Below, in pieces: positions 10,706 through 21,774 of a stretch of DNA of 64,000 nucleotides. Origin of the DNA: Cephalopachus bancanus (taxonomy: Eukaryota > Chordata > Mammalia > Primates > Tarsiidae); the NCBI GenBank assembly GCA_027257055.1, contig JAPVLO010000153.1, positions 9,300,001 through 9,364,000 on the forward strand, given 5' to 3'. The translations under genes and the position numbers were made by a program. The notes under the pieces were generated by a model. The model searched no databases. It had not been told where the DNA came from and worked only from the letters and a program-made list of their open reading frames with translations. The first letter of the stretch is position 1, and each line of letters begins with the position of its first letter.

Positions 10706-11280
10706 TTTGTTTTTGTTTGTTTCTTTCTTTTTATTCTTTTTTGTTTCTTCTTAAAAATTATTCTTTTGATGGCTTCCTTTATTTCTCTAAGTAAATTGTT
10801 TTGCTAAATTTTGATTTATGTATTTTAGGCATTGTCTACTATCATTCTACTGAATTAAGGATCTAGCTTATAAATATTGCCTTCAATCTTCTTATCCCCT
10901 CCTAATATAGGTTTATCACTACTTTAGTTATTCTATTGATTACACTTTGTAATATTCAATGACATTTACACTTGACTCTCCATTTCATAAGATGATGATA
11001 TTACCGTTGATTCTTTTCATTAGTTCCTCTCCACTTTTGCCTTCCAAATTTTTATATCTATACTTTTATGTTCTTAAGGTTGATAGTATTTGTTATTACA
11101 TCCTGTGTTCTAATCATTATATGAACTCTGTGTTTTAGCTATATTGGTTCTAAATGTTAAAATTTAGAAGTGTTTAGAGTGTAACAATTTAAATATTGCT
11201 TACATGGCTACATAGGAAATCCAAGTAGTCTGCTATTATAATGGCTTATTTCTTGCATAACCTTTGCTTTCCTGTGACAA
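10706..11280. other. AT-rich unique sequence
   Basis: I see T-rich, AT-rich sequence without an open frame, splice-flanked exon candidate or repeat I can name. Confidence 0.5.
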
Positions 11281-11495
11281 AATTTGACAGAATTTTTCTA
11301 TAACAATCAGATAGTGAATATTTTAGGCTTTGTAGGCCATATAATCTCTGTTGCAATTCCTCAACTCTGCTGTTGTAAAGTGAAAGCAACCAGAGACAAT
11401 AAATGAATTAATGAGCATGGCTGTGTTCCTACTTACAAAAAAAATGTAGTGTCCTGGATTTGGTCATTAATCCATAGTTTGCCCACCCTGGGGGC
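11280..11495 (-). mobile_element. hAT-Charlie-type nonautonomous DNA transposon
   Basis: 'tattttaggctttgtaggcc', 'caactctgctgttgtaaagt' and the end 'atagtttgcccaccctgg' are hallmarks of a common mammalian hAT-Charlie element read in reverse. The end still resembles the CAGGGGTCGGCAAACT-type terminal repeat. The same family lies at 38934-39125 in the other orientation. I do not name the exact subfamily. Confidence 0.75.
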
Positions 11496-12460
11496 AGGAA
11501 ATGTTAATTGCTTTTCCGTTTTCTTTATTGCTTACCTTATCACACCTTAACTTTGTCAAATGTCTCAAAAAAACTCCCAAGTCTATGAGATTCTCTTGTT
11601 TTCTCTAATATGTCCCTGTAGTATTTGTTTTAACTTCTGCTTTAATTAGGACTGATGACTTTCTTTGTGTTTGTTGTCTGGCTGTCATATATTCATTTAT
11701 TTATTTGGCACCTTTTTTTTGAGTGCCTATTTTGTACTAGGGAAAATTCTTGTTCAGAGTTATCATGGGAACAGGTTTAATTTTACTTTGTAATGTAATA
11801 TGGTATTTTTTTTGTATATTTGCTTTGCAAAAACATTAGTTATAATAAAGTTAATATAATAAATATATCTAAGATATATACAGGTTAGGTTTTAATTATA
11901 GTGTGCTGTTTTACTTGGATTATTATTTTATTTCCTCATTCAAGTGCTAATAGCACTTCTGAAAAGACTGGTGTTTGGGAAAGGGGCAGTTACTCTAACT
12001 TTTTGAGGCCAGGGTTCAAATCAATTAGTAAAAATACATAGTTTTGAAATTTTTAGAAAGTTAAGAAAATAATTAGATGATCTCAGGGAAATCAGACATT
12101 TAGCAGCCAGAACTACAAAGTTGGTGGTCTAGGAACAAAATGACTGTATCGATTTGTGATTTTAACTAGTCTAGGTGGCCTATAGGATCTTTAAGAAATG
12201 TAATGACATGGACAGCAAGGAAATAAAATCACCTAGTGATTTAGTGAGCTATAAGCTCTATCCTACTACTCAAAGACCCTTCCCCTGCTTAGTCATCTTT
12301 TATTCTGGCTTTGTTTTGAAGGTGGATATCAACTCAGACAATTGTTCTATAGGCCATCAATTCTTATCTTTTTATTGGGCCAAACTTATGGCTTGATTGG
12401 GACCCAATAATTTGTTTTTCATATTTTTGTGCAGACCCTGATGGTTGATATTATAGCTGA
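11496..12460. other. Unique AT-rich sequence, no gene seen
   Basis: No coding signature. The only notable open frame (12175-12396) has ordinary intergenic composition and no recognisable domain. Confidence 0.5.
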
Positions 12461-12752
12461 TTTTTTTTTTCTTTTGAGTTGGAGTCTCACTCTGTCACCC
12501 AGACTAGAGTGCAGTGGCACGCTCCCAGCCACCACAGCCTCGACCTGTTGGGCTCTGGCAATCCTTCTGCCTCAGCCTTCCAAGTAGCTGGAACTACAGG
12601 CGCATGCTATCACGCCTGGCTAATTTTTGACTTATTGTAGAGATGAGGTCTTACCAAGTTGCCCAGGCGGGTCTCGAACCTGCGGGCTCACCAATCCACT
12701 CACTTCAGCCTCCCAAAGCGCTGGGATTACAGTCTGAGCCACTAAGTCCGGT
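12461..12752 (-). mobile_element. Alu
   Basis: Full dimer in reverse with its poly(T) first. The TSD is 'agctgattttt' on both sides. Confidence 0.92.
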
Positions 12753-13610
12753 TTAGAGCTGATTTTTATTAATCATGGAAGGGGTTTTCCATTACCCTTA
12801 TTTCCTGCTGTTGTTAATAATATTATAACTTCTCTTTCATCCCCTTTCTCCTTAAATTCAGAGAACTCAGTACTTAGGACAACTTGGGTCACTCCACATT
12901 TGAAATTCATCACTTGCATTCTTGAACTTCCTCCAACCAAATTACTAAAAGAATGTATTCGTGAGGTAATTGCTCTGGTGATTACAGTAATTTTTGCCTT
13001 TTTCTAGTGACAGGTGTTAAGACCATGGCAATTATGACTCACTGGGAAAAAAATACGAAATCCAATGCTGCCCAGAACCTGGGCATCCAGGATGTCTGGA
13101 GTTTGTTGTGTTTATTAATGCTGTATTAAAGAGGTCTTGTAATCTTAGTCACCATTTGTTATTGACATTCCTTTTCCAGTTGTCTGTCTGGCCTTCCTAG
13201 GAACCAGCTCATAAGCTGGGGATTTGATGCATTCATTAGATCCTTCCTGGTTGCTAAGGGCAACAGAGACCATGAGTCCTTCCTGGTTCAACTAGCTCTG
13301 CAGAGCAGCAAGGCTGCTCTTGCATCATGAGTTTTATATTTTTTATTGTTAAAAGGTTAACAATTCCTTGACCAGAGAGCAAATAATATTAAAACTGTGA
13401 ATACTTCAAATTTCTCTGCCCTCTGTAGATATTTTATAACAATGTACCTTCAAGAACTTACAGTTCCACTAGGGAAGTAAGATGGGTAAGTGACTAACTA
13501 AAAGAGATTCTCCGTGTGCATTATGAATCTTTAGCAGAAATATATTAAACAAACATAAATTATGATAAAATACTAAGTAATAAAAAATGCATAATAAAAT
13601 AACATAATGA
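12753..13610. other. Unique sequence, nothing recognised
   Basis: No repeat family or coding signature identified. GC content is slightly higher at 13020-13330. Confidence 0.4.
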
Positions 13611-14370
13611 TAATAGTTAGTTTCCTTGAGTACTTATCATATTGCCAGGCTGTACTAAATACTTTAATAGGCTGTTTCATCATTGTTCGAGGTAGGCACT
13701 AATAGCATCACTATTTTCTTTTCTTTTTTTTAAAATCTTTTTTATCAATATTTTTTATTATGATTTTGTGGGGTACAGTTAAGGGTTAGGTGTACAATTA
13801 CATTTCATTCAGGCACCCTGTTGATAAGAGGTGTTTCCCCATCCCCAGACAGATATTTGCTACTGTTAATCCCATCCCCCCCATAGTTTCCCAGTACCGG
13901 CAGTCATTTTCTTATAGTATTACATTGGATGTTCAAGGTCCATTATATGAGTGAGAACATGTGATACTCGGATCTTTGTTTATGTGAGAGGTCACTCAGT
14001 ATTATGGACTCTAGTTCCATCCAGGTTGCTGCGAAATTCATAATTTTGTTCTTTTTTATGGCTGCGTAGTATTCCATCGTGTATATGTACTATATTTTTT
14101 TAATCCAGTCCTCTTTTGATGGGCAGCATGGTTGTTTCCAGGTTCTTTCTATAGTGAACAACACTGCGATAAACATACATGTGCAGGTATCTTTTTTATA
14201 GAGTGATTTGAGTTCTTCAGGGTATATTCCCAGTAGGGGGATTGTGGGGTCATATGGGAGGTTGATATTTAGAGCTTTTACTATTTTCAGAGGAGGAAAC
14301 TGAAGCTCATATGGAGTAAACGACTTGCCCAAGGTTCTACTGCCAATGGTAGTAGAACTGAGATTCTGAT
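13611..14370 (+). mobile_element. MIR SINE, split by an L1 3' end
   Basis: The MIR runs at 13611-13718 and resumes at 14281 with 'agaggaggaaactgaagctc' and 'cttgcccaaggttctactgc'. An L1 (13719-14280) sits exactly within the MIR core. Confidence 0.8.
13719..14280 (-). mobile_element. LINE-1 3' end, 5'-truncated
   Basis: Minus-strand L1 with a short, diverged poly(T), the 3' UTR ('gtggggtacagttaagggtt') and the last part of ORF2. Its C-terminal residues are readable on the minus strand at 14090-14280, with the family signature 'LPYDPTIPLLGIYPEELKS'. TSD 'ctattttc' at 13711-13718 and 14281-14288. Confidence 0.93.
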
Positions 14371-15215
14371 CATCTGGTTATATTTTTTCCCCCTTTATCT
14401 GTGATTATTCTACAGACTGATGCCTACAGGGGTTTGAACTGGCATGATGATTGGAGAAAGCTTCAAAGAAGTGGAATTTGGAACAAGTTGGAATTTGAAA
14501 AGTGGAAATAGTAGGAAGAGAGGAGACTGGGCATCATAGGTGAAAGAGTCATGGACAAAGGCTCTATTAGTATTGTATTATTTTGTGTCTGTGGACTCAT
14601 ATTCCCAATGCCCGTTGCCTGTTTGTACCTCTTGTACAAGTGTATGCACTATACTCCTGTGTTCTGACGTGATTGTTTTGTTAAGGCCATTTCATCATAA
14701 CTAGGTAATAGGGTTTCTTCTAAAGGGAGTGAGTCTCTGAGTGTATCATCTTTGGAAGGGATCGCTGACAGGACACTGATTCTCTTAATTTTGGGGAGGA
14801 TGTTCTTAGAGAGAAAGCATCTGCTCCTTTTAAGTCTACCTCTGAGAGTATATGGACTTTGAGATAGATTTGAGAGCCCTACTGAGTGACTGAGGAAACA
14901 TTCCTATTTCTTTGTGAGGCAGGAAGCCACACTAAGAGTCATCTCCATAGGAGAAGATAATTTGGAAGATATAGCTGAAGGTAGTCTAGAAGACAGATTA
15001 GTTTGCTCCATATTACTTTTTCTTTTGTGATCCAATAACTTTTAGCAAAGTTTTATTTGAATGCTTAAGCTTTACTGGGGCTATGTTATGCTATTTGAGG
15101 CAAAACCAGTCATGCCTTCTGAGGTCAAGGTAGTGGGGGCAATAGCGGTTCATTCACTTTCCCTTTCTCCCTTCCTCCCTCTCTTTATTCTTACGTTTTT
15201 GCTATCCATAAACTA
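14371..15215. other. Unique sequence, nothing recognised
   Basis: No open frame of note and no repeat family identified. Confidence 0.4.
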
Positions 15216-15219
15216 CTAA

Positions 15220-15355
15220 ATGCTTGGAGCACAGGCTATTTGCAACACACAGTGCTAAGAACTTAATGCATAATATCTTAATGCCATCCCCTGAAGTAGG
15301 TACCATTATTACCTCTACTTTATTTTTTGAGGGTTAAAGAACTGGTAAGTGGTAG
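15220..15355 (+). mobile_element. MIR SINE
   Basis: 'acacagtgctaagaacttaa', 'gaagtaggtaccattattac' and 'gggttaaagaactggtaagt' follow the MIR core in order. Confidence 0.7.
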
Positions 15356-15369
15356 CTTCAGTTGCTACA

Positions 15370-15840
15370 GTAATGGTACATACTAAACAACCACAAAACC
15401 TCAATGATATACAACAGTAAACCTTTGTTTTGCTCATGAGTCTGTACAGGGTCAGCTAATTTTGACTTGACTGATCTCAGTTGGTCTCCCTCCTGTGTCC
15501 AGCCCTGGAATGTCTCAGTGGTTCTACTAATCTTGACTGGGCTTGCTCTTGTGTCTGGGGTTTGGCTGGTTATTGGCTGATTGAAGATGACTTTGCCTGG
15601 GATGACTGGAGTTTTTCTTTTCTCTTGGTCATTCTTGCTTGTCTAGGCAGTCCATCTTATGGCTTGACAGAAGGCAAGAGCAACAAGCAGAACCATGCTT
15701 GGTCATGTCTACTAGTGCTCTATTGGGTAAAGCAAATTGCATGGCCAGGGTAAGAGAGAAAATCACATGGTAAAGGACCCAAACAGGTTAAAAATCAGGC
15801 CATTAATTCAATCAACATGGTAGAGCTCATGCCCTGCCAC
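15370..15840 (+). repeat. Old interspersed repeat, family not assigned
   Basis: 'aaacctcaatgatatacaac' followed by 'ttgctcatgagtctgtacag' matches the layout of a common mammalian medium-reiterated repeat that I cannot name with confidence. Weakly similar sequence occurs near 36300-36600 and 63640-63850. The open frame at 15481-15753 is repeat-derived. Confidence 0.45.
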
Positions 15841-16074
15841 ACCTTTCTGCCTCTAATTAATTTTCCAATTTATCCCAATGTTATTTACTTACCTTTCTCA
15901 AAGAGAATATGAATCCTAGACTAGAAGATTTGTGGCTGAAAGGTCTAGTCATCTCTTCTCATGGTGATTCTCCCCATATTGACAATTTTAGAAAAACAGT
16001 TTGCTTCGCTGCAGTGTGTGTATTCATATCCTTAAATTGTGATGACTCATCAGATTCCAAGTTGAAGAATTTTT

Positions 16075-16364
16075 GCCGGGTTCGGTAGCTCAGCCTGTAA
16101 TCCTGCACCTTTGGGAGGCTGAGGTGAGTGGATTGCCTGAGCCCGCGTTTGAGACCCGCCTGGGCAGTGAGACCTCATCTCTACAATAAATCAAAAAATC
16201 AGCCGGGCATGGTAGCACATGCCTGTAATTCCGGCTACTTGGAAGGCTGAGGCGGAAGGATCGCCGGAGCCCAGCAGGTTGAGGTTGCGGTGGCCGGGAG
16301 CGGCCACTGCACTCTAGTCTGGGCGACAGAGTGAGACTCCAACTCAAAAAAAAAAAAAAAAAAA
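16075..16364 (+). mobile_element. Alu
   Basis: Tarsier-type dimer with low divergence and a 22-base A tail. TSD approximately 'gaatttt'. Confidence 0.93.
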
Positions 16365-18602
16365 GAATTTTCTTTGGTGCAGTGGTTATCAAGAGTCCAG
16401 AAGATGAAGACTCTTCTTCAATAACAAATTGTCTACAGTGCTTTATATGATATTAGCTGTGTCAGACTTAAGAACTATATCACAGCAAAGAGTTTTTCTA
16501 GATTCAACCCATGTGTTTAGACTAAAATACATTTTAATGATCCCCCAAATAGCTCTATAAATTTTTTAAATGGTGGTACTTGTATGAGATGTTATTTGTG
16601 ATTTCAAAGATAGTGAGATGAATTCTGTTTCTTTTCAATAACTCTGAGACTTCCCTCCCAAGTCAAGATACATGCATAACTATGTGCCTCTTAGCCTTAA
16701 TGATAGAGGATTTCTTATTATATGTCTTAAAAAGTACTTTATAATATGTGTAGGGCTGAAGTTGCAATGGGCACCTATTAGGGCTGCCTTTCACGAGGTG
16801 CAGGAAGTGGCAACCTCTGGGTACTCTACGTGTAAAGTCTCTTCATTGCATATAGGAGAAGGACTTCACTCTTCATCCAGGGATTCAAAAACCTCTCAAG
16901 TTGGACTTAAACTTCCCTTTGCACCTTTATCTTTCACATTGCCTTTACAAAGTGCTCCTCTATCCAACACATTTTGCTTACTTCTACTTTTTTGCTTTAC
17001 ATGAAGTGCCTTCTCAGTGTTGGGCAACCACCTGTCTCTCAGTGCTGGGCTCCCCCTTGCCCAAATCCTTCCCCAACTTGGTCCTAAGTCTGTCTTTTAC
17101 TGCTTCATTCTGTTCATCTTGTTACTTACTTGTCTTCTTTTAAATTTAAATTTTATTTTAGAATCAGGGGTAAACCATCTTCTTCTACTACATTTACTTG
17201 ATTCAATCCAGTTCACATTTAGTAAGCATTTTCAGGCATCGCACAACTGGCCAGGTACCAGGATTATAAAGACTGAAAACTGTCTCTGCTACGAAGAAAA
17301 CCAGTTTTTTTTTGTATACGTTTTAGATCCCCAACTTTATTGCAAGCACTTTTTTACATATCCTATAGTATCAAGAAAATAAAAAATGGTTTAAAAATAC
17401 ATTTTGAATAGAAATAATGAAAAGAAAGTCATTGATGAGATTTTCCATTGGGAAAAATGTGTTTTAAATCTGAAAAAAAAAACTGACTTCTGTAGCTTAG
17501 AATATTTCCCTCTTACCATGGTGAGGAGGCTGATTATAAGACAGGCAAGCCAACCGTTGGCTTAACATTGAAACTAGACTATTATCTGAGGAATCTACCC
17601 TGAGCTCAGATGGAAAGTGGAAGAGAAAGACTTCTTTTATTAGGGGTATGAATAGGGATAGGCTGATCAAAGGCTGCTTCAAAGCAAGATCCTAGAGGCT
17701 CTGGGCACCTGGCAGATGCTTATTGTCACTTATACCATGTCCATGAATATTAAAATCAGAAAGGAAATTACTAGATTTGAGGTTTAAGGAAATAGATGCC
17801 TTAGTAAATTCTTGGCTCCATTGCCTGTATGTCAAATTTTGAACTGGCCCTCTTCCATGACCTCTGTTAGATGAAAGCAGGACAGACCAGAATCTTCCAG
17901 TAATCCCCTCTTAAATACCAATTTTGTTTCTCCAATCTAGGTACATAGCACTGTTTATTAGATAGACTGTCACAGGTAATTTAACTCGAACTACACAGTT
18001 CATTCAAATTGCAAATCTAAACAATTTCAGTACTGACTCATTTAGCATTAAAACCTGGCAAAATATTTTCTCAGTGTTCAGTAATTTTTGCCCTGGTTGG
18101 CTTAGCAGTTTTATAAACTAGACAGTCTTTTCATTAGAGTTTTGAGAATTCTTACCCAGTCCAAATGATGTGATTCTAAAGTTATTAGAAACTTGTATTT
18201 AAGAGTGCTTGTCAGGGTCCTTTCCATCCTTTTCATGAACCTCCTGGAAGACATAATACTCTAGGACTTTGCTGGCTTGTAAAGTTTTCAGAAACTGAAT
18301 CAGAATGAAGCAACTAACTGTGGAAATAACGTTAAAATGATCATAGTTGAACAATTGAAAAAGAATTTGGTTATTTCTGTGGTCTATAATTATTTAGCAT
18401 AGCCATAATTATGAGTGACATCAAAATTTTAGGAATCTCATAAAATTTTAGAACATATATTAACATCTTTGTTAAAATATAACTTGAAGAAAGTTAGACA
18501 TCATTTTTTAATTGACAATGCTTTCCATGTAATTTAACATATTAAATAATCTGGCTTATCTCTCTTTTGAATGCTACAGGGTAGCTTTCTAAAGTTAGAA
18601 GT
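16365..18602. other. Unique sequence, possibly old LINE remnants
   Basis: Mostly unannotatable. 'agtaagcattttcaggcatc' near 17220 resembles an old L2/MIR-age repeat. Overlapping frames at 16672-17382 have no recognisable domain and are not supported as genes. Confidence 0.4.
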
Positions 18603-18907
18603 CCGGCTGGGCTCAGTGGCTCAGCCTGTAATTCCAGTACTTTGGGAGACTGAGGAGAGTGGATTGCCTGAGCCCACGGGTTCGAGATCTACCCGGGCAA
18701 CTTGGCGAGACCTTGTCTCTACAGTAAATCAGAAACTAGCCGGGTGTGGTAAGTGTGCACTTGTAGTTCCAGCTACTTGGAAAGCTGAGGCGGAAGGATT
18801 GCCGGAGCTCAGCAGGTTGAGGCTGCGGTGGCCGGGAGTGTTGCCACTGCACTCCAGTCTGGGTGACAGAGCGAGACTGCAACTCAAAAAATAAATAAAA
18901 TAAAAAT
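18603..18907 (+). mobile_element. Alu
   Basis: Tarsier-type dimer with TSD 'aaagttagaagtcc' / 'aaagttagaggtcc' and tail (AAAT)n. Confidence 0.93.
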
Positions 18908-19210
18908 AAAGTTAGAGGTCCCCTCCCAAAAAACAACTTAATCTTTAAGTTGAATTTTGATTTTAGGAAGCCTATCAAAGGTTTAAAACACTTGACCAAA
19001 ATAATATCATATGTTATTATAAAGTAATAGTCATTCATTTAGCCAAAGTGTTATAAGAGTTTTAAAAAGCAAAAAATTTACTCTTTGATAGAGAAGAGAC
19101 TCAGTTTTCAAGTGGTCAAAAGACTCAAGAAAGACAACATGAGACATAATTTGTCTCTTTAAAAAAAAAATTTTTTTTTTGAAGTTTGCCTAAAAGGTGA
19201 GCAAAAATGT

Positions 19211-19778
19211 CAGGGGTGCCAAAAGATGTATACACATCATAAGAGATGTTATCTACATATACATTTTTGAAGTTGAGTTGAGTTACAGTAGCAATGTGTA
19301 GTATGACACCTGCTCAAAAGATGCCACTAATCAAATGAATGCTAGCATCACCATGCAACAGGTAGGGCAGTCAAAGAAAATGGCAGAAGTACAGTTATTG
19401 TTTGAGGAGCACAAGAAAGACCATTTTGAAGTGGTATTTAAAATTTGAGAACTCTGTGGAAGTACAATGACAATGAAGGTGTGAGTATGCAACAGAACTT
19501 CCCACACACCTAACAACTGCACACATTCGTGATAAATTTGAGATATATGATGTGCACAGGTGAAGATTCAGGAGGACTAGCACAGCAACAAGTCCTTTAG
19601 TTGTTCACAGTAATCAAAAGTGTCTGGATGCTGAGGGTAGCCACTTTGAGCACCTCTTGTACTTGCACAAATCAAATGTGACTTGTATTCATCTTTTTTT
19701 ATTGGTATATATTGAATATTACAATTTCAATACAGTTTTTTCCTTTCTTAAAATGTGTATAATTTTTGGCATCCTCTG
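19211..19778 (+). mobile_element. Tc1/mariner-type relic with both terminal repeats
   Basis: The ends 'caggggtgccaaaagatgta' (19211) and the reverse complement of 'aatttttggcatcctctg' (to 19778) form terminal inverted repeats of about 26 bases. The right flank is TA; the left base pair is mutated. Between them, reading-frame fragments resemble the N-terminal helix-turn-helix of a mariner transposase ('LRTLWKYNDN' near 19450), with stops. At about 570 bases it is a shortened derivative of an autonomous element. Confidence 0.7.
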
Positions 19779-19834
19779 TATTTTGCTGTCACTTATTAAT
19801 ATTACATAAAAGTTTTGTTCAAAAGAAAAAGATA

Positions 19835-20128
19835 AGACTGGGTGCAGTGACTCATGCCTGTAATTCTAGCACATTGAGAGGCCAAGGTGGGAGAATTGCT
19901 TGAGCTCAGTAGTTCAAGACAAGCCTGGGCAGCACAGGGAGAAATTTTCTCTACAAAATAAATAAATTAGCCAGGTGTGGTGGTACATGCCTGTAGTCTC
20001 AGTTACTCAGGAGGCAGAAGGGGAAGGATCCCGTGAGCTCAGAAAGTTGAGAGTATGGTGAGCTGTGATTGTGCCACTACACTCCTGTCTGGGCAACAGA
20101 GTGAGACCCTGACCAAAAAAAAAAAAAG
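19835..20128 (+). mobile_element. Alu, older subfamily
   Basis: A dimeric Alu ('gactgggtgcagtgactcat' onward) diverged from the dominant subfamily and closer to AluJ. Confidence 0.88.
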
Positions 20129-20696
20129 GAAAAAATAAAGAAATTAAGAATTCCATTTTACCTTGAAACTTGACTGACTCTCAGATTTCCTGGATTAATT
20201 TAGCTGATGATTTTTCCCTACCTAGTCATGCGTGAAAAAGAAACAAACAAACAAAAAAAGAACATAAAAATCCCTGCAGATTTCCAAAACCTGAAGTTTG
20301 CACCCCTAGCAGTTTTTCCATTACTACTGGCTTTTGTCCATCCCAGCTCTACATAAGAGAATTTTAACTGAATTCAAGCCAGTTAATTATCAGATCCAAT
20401 CTGATACTACATCCATTCCAGTTTCCGTTGTGAATTCCAAACCCAGTTTGGATTGCAAATTTGCTCAAACTAAACCTGATGGCTCAAAATGCGAACCCAT
20501 GGAGTTTCAGAACCCAAGGGAGAACTTACTAATGATCCCCAGTTGCTGTGAGAGTCCATGAATACAATGGGCCTGGTGGGTACCTCACTTGGTTACTTGA
20601 AGCCCCTGAGGAGTCACTAGTACTGACCAATCAGCACAGCTAGTGCTGACTATTCAGCTCACAGCTAGTGGTAGTCAACGGGCTCAGTCTTAGGGC

Positions 20697-20727
20697 TATA
20701 TATGCACCAGGTTTCAGCCCCAGATTG
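20697..20727 (+). promoter_or_regulatory. LTR TATA box and inferred start site
   Basis: TATATAT at 20697-20703, with the 5' end of the R-only retrocopy mapping to 20727, 30 bases downstream. The retrocopy independently marks the start site. Confidence 0.75.
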
Positions 20728-20775
20728 GCAACTCCTCTGGGTTCCCTCCTGCTCTGGGAGCTTTTCTGTTATCTC

Positions 20776-20797
20776 AATAAATCCTGCTTTCTCACTT
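20776..20797 (+). terminator. LTR polyadenylation signal and inferred cleavage site
   Basis: AATAAA at 20776-20781. The retrocopy at 5.3 kb joins its A tail at the position matching 20797. Confidence 0.75.
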
Positions 20798-21024
20798 TCT
20801 GACTGTCCATGTCCCCTATTCCTCCTGGGTACAGAAGATCATTGGAGCTGAAGAGCTGTGCACCCTTGATTGAATTGGGAGAGCTGCTGGCAGAAGGTGA
20901 GACTCCAAAACTGAGACACCCCTGGGACTAGGCTTGCCAGCCCATCATATCAGCAACACTCACAAGGCTAGGTTTGCCAGCCCATTGTGGTACACTCTCG
21001 AAGCCCAGGTTGATCTGAAAAATC

Positions 21025-21205
21025 CATATCAATGTGATGCTTTCCATCATGTTATCATCTAGCAATAAGGCCCTTAACAGATGCAGTTCCTCAATCTTAA
21101 ACTTCCCATCCTCCCTTACTGTGAGCCAAATAAATTTATATTTTTTTATAAATTACCTGCTCTGTGGTATTCTACTGCAGTGGCAGAAAGTGGACTAAGA
21201 CAATG
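21025..21205 (+). mobile_element. MaLR-type LTR 3' part
   Basis: 'gtgagccaaataaatttata', 'ataaattacctgctctgtgg' and 'aaagtggactaagacaatgg' are the usual 3' end of MLT1/MST LTRs. Confidence 0.75.
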
Positions 21206-21484
21206 GACTTCCTGATTCTGCTGTTTCTTCAAATGCCCAGGAGCCATTTTGGAGGGGTTTGTCCTGAACCTCACCAATTGCATCATCCTCTAAAAACTCT
21301 CTTCTTAAGGTCACAAAAATCTTCATTTTTACTAAATCCAAAGGCCAAAAGCCATTGTCTCACTTGAACTTAAATCCCATATGACATTATTGATCACCAC
21401 CACTTTCCTGGAAATATTTCTTCAATTAGCTTCCAGGATACCACTCTTTTTTCAAGTTTTTATTTACCTCCCATTATTTTAGTC

Positions 21485-21774
21485 TTTTTTTTTTTTGAGT
21501 TGGAATCTCACTCTGTCACCCAGACTGGAGTGCAGTGGCTGCCTTCAGCCACTGCAGCCTCGACCTGCTGGGCTCCAGCGATCCTTTCACCTCAGCCTTC
21601 CAAGTAGCTGGAACTACAGGCCCGTGCTCCCACACCTGGCTAATTTTTGATTTATTGTGGAGATGAGGTCTCGCCAAGTTGCCCAGGCAGGTCTTGAACC
21701 CGTGGGCTCAGGCAATCCACTAGCCTTGGTCTCCCAAAATGCTGGGATTACAGGCTGAGCCACCGGGCCCAGCC
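21485..21774 (-). mobile_element. Alu
   Basis: Reverse dimer with TSD 'ttattttagtctttt' on both sides. Confidence 0.93.

Larger units (their letters stand above)
20300..20990 (+). mobile_element. Solo-type LTR of a gammaretrovirus-like ERV
   Basis: An LTR-like unit with U3 (about 20300-20726, containing 'gaccaatcagcacagctagt', a CCAAT-type motif on the reverse strand), R (20727-20797) and U5 (20798 to about 20990). No gag, pol or env is seen on either side, so it behaves as a solo LTR or fragment. Exact ends are uncertain because I could not fix the TG...CA termini or a 4-6-base TSD. Its R region is the template type for the two short retrocopies at 5.3 and 32.6 kb, though small differences show that a sister LTR was the actual source. 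Confidence 0.7.

Noticed and set aside
20334..20561. Open frame of 75 codons as an ERV protein
   Set aside because: It lies in U3 of an LTR; no gag, pol or env motif and no internal region nearby.
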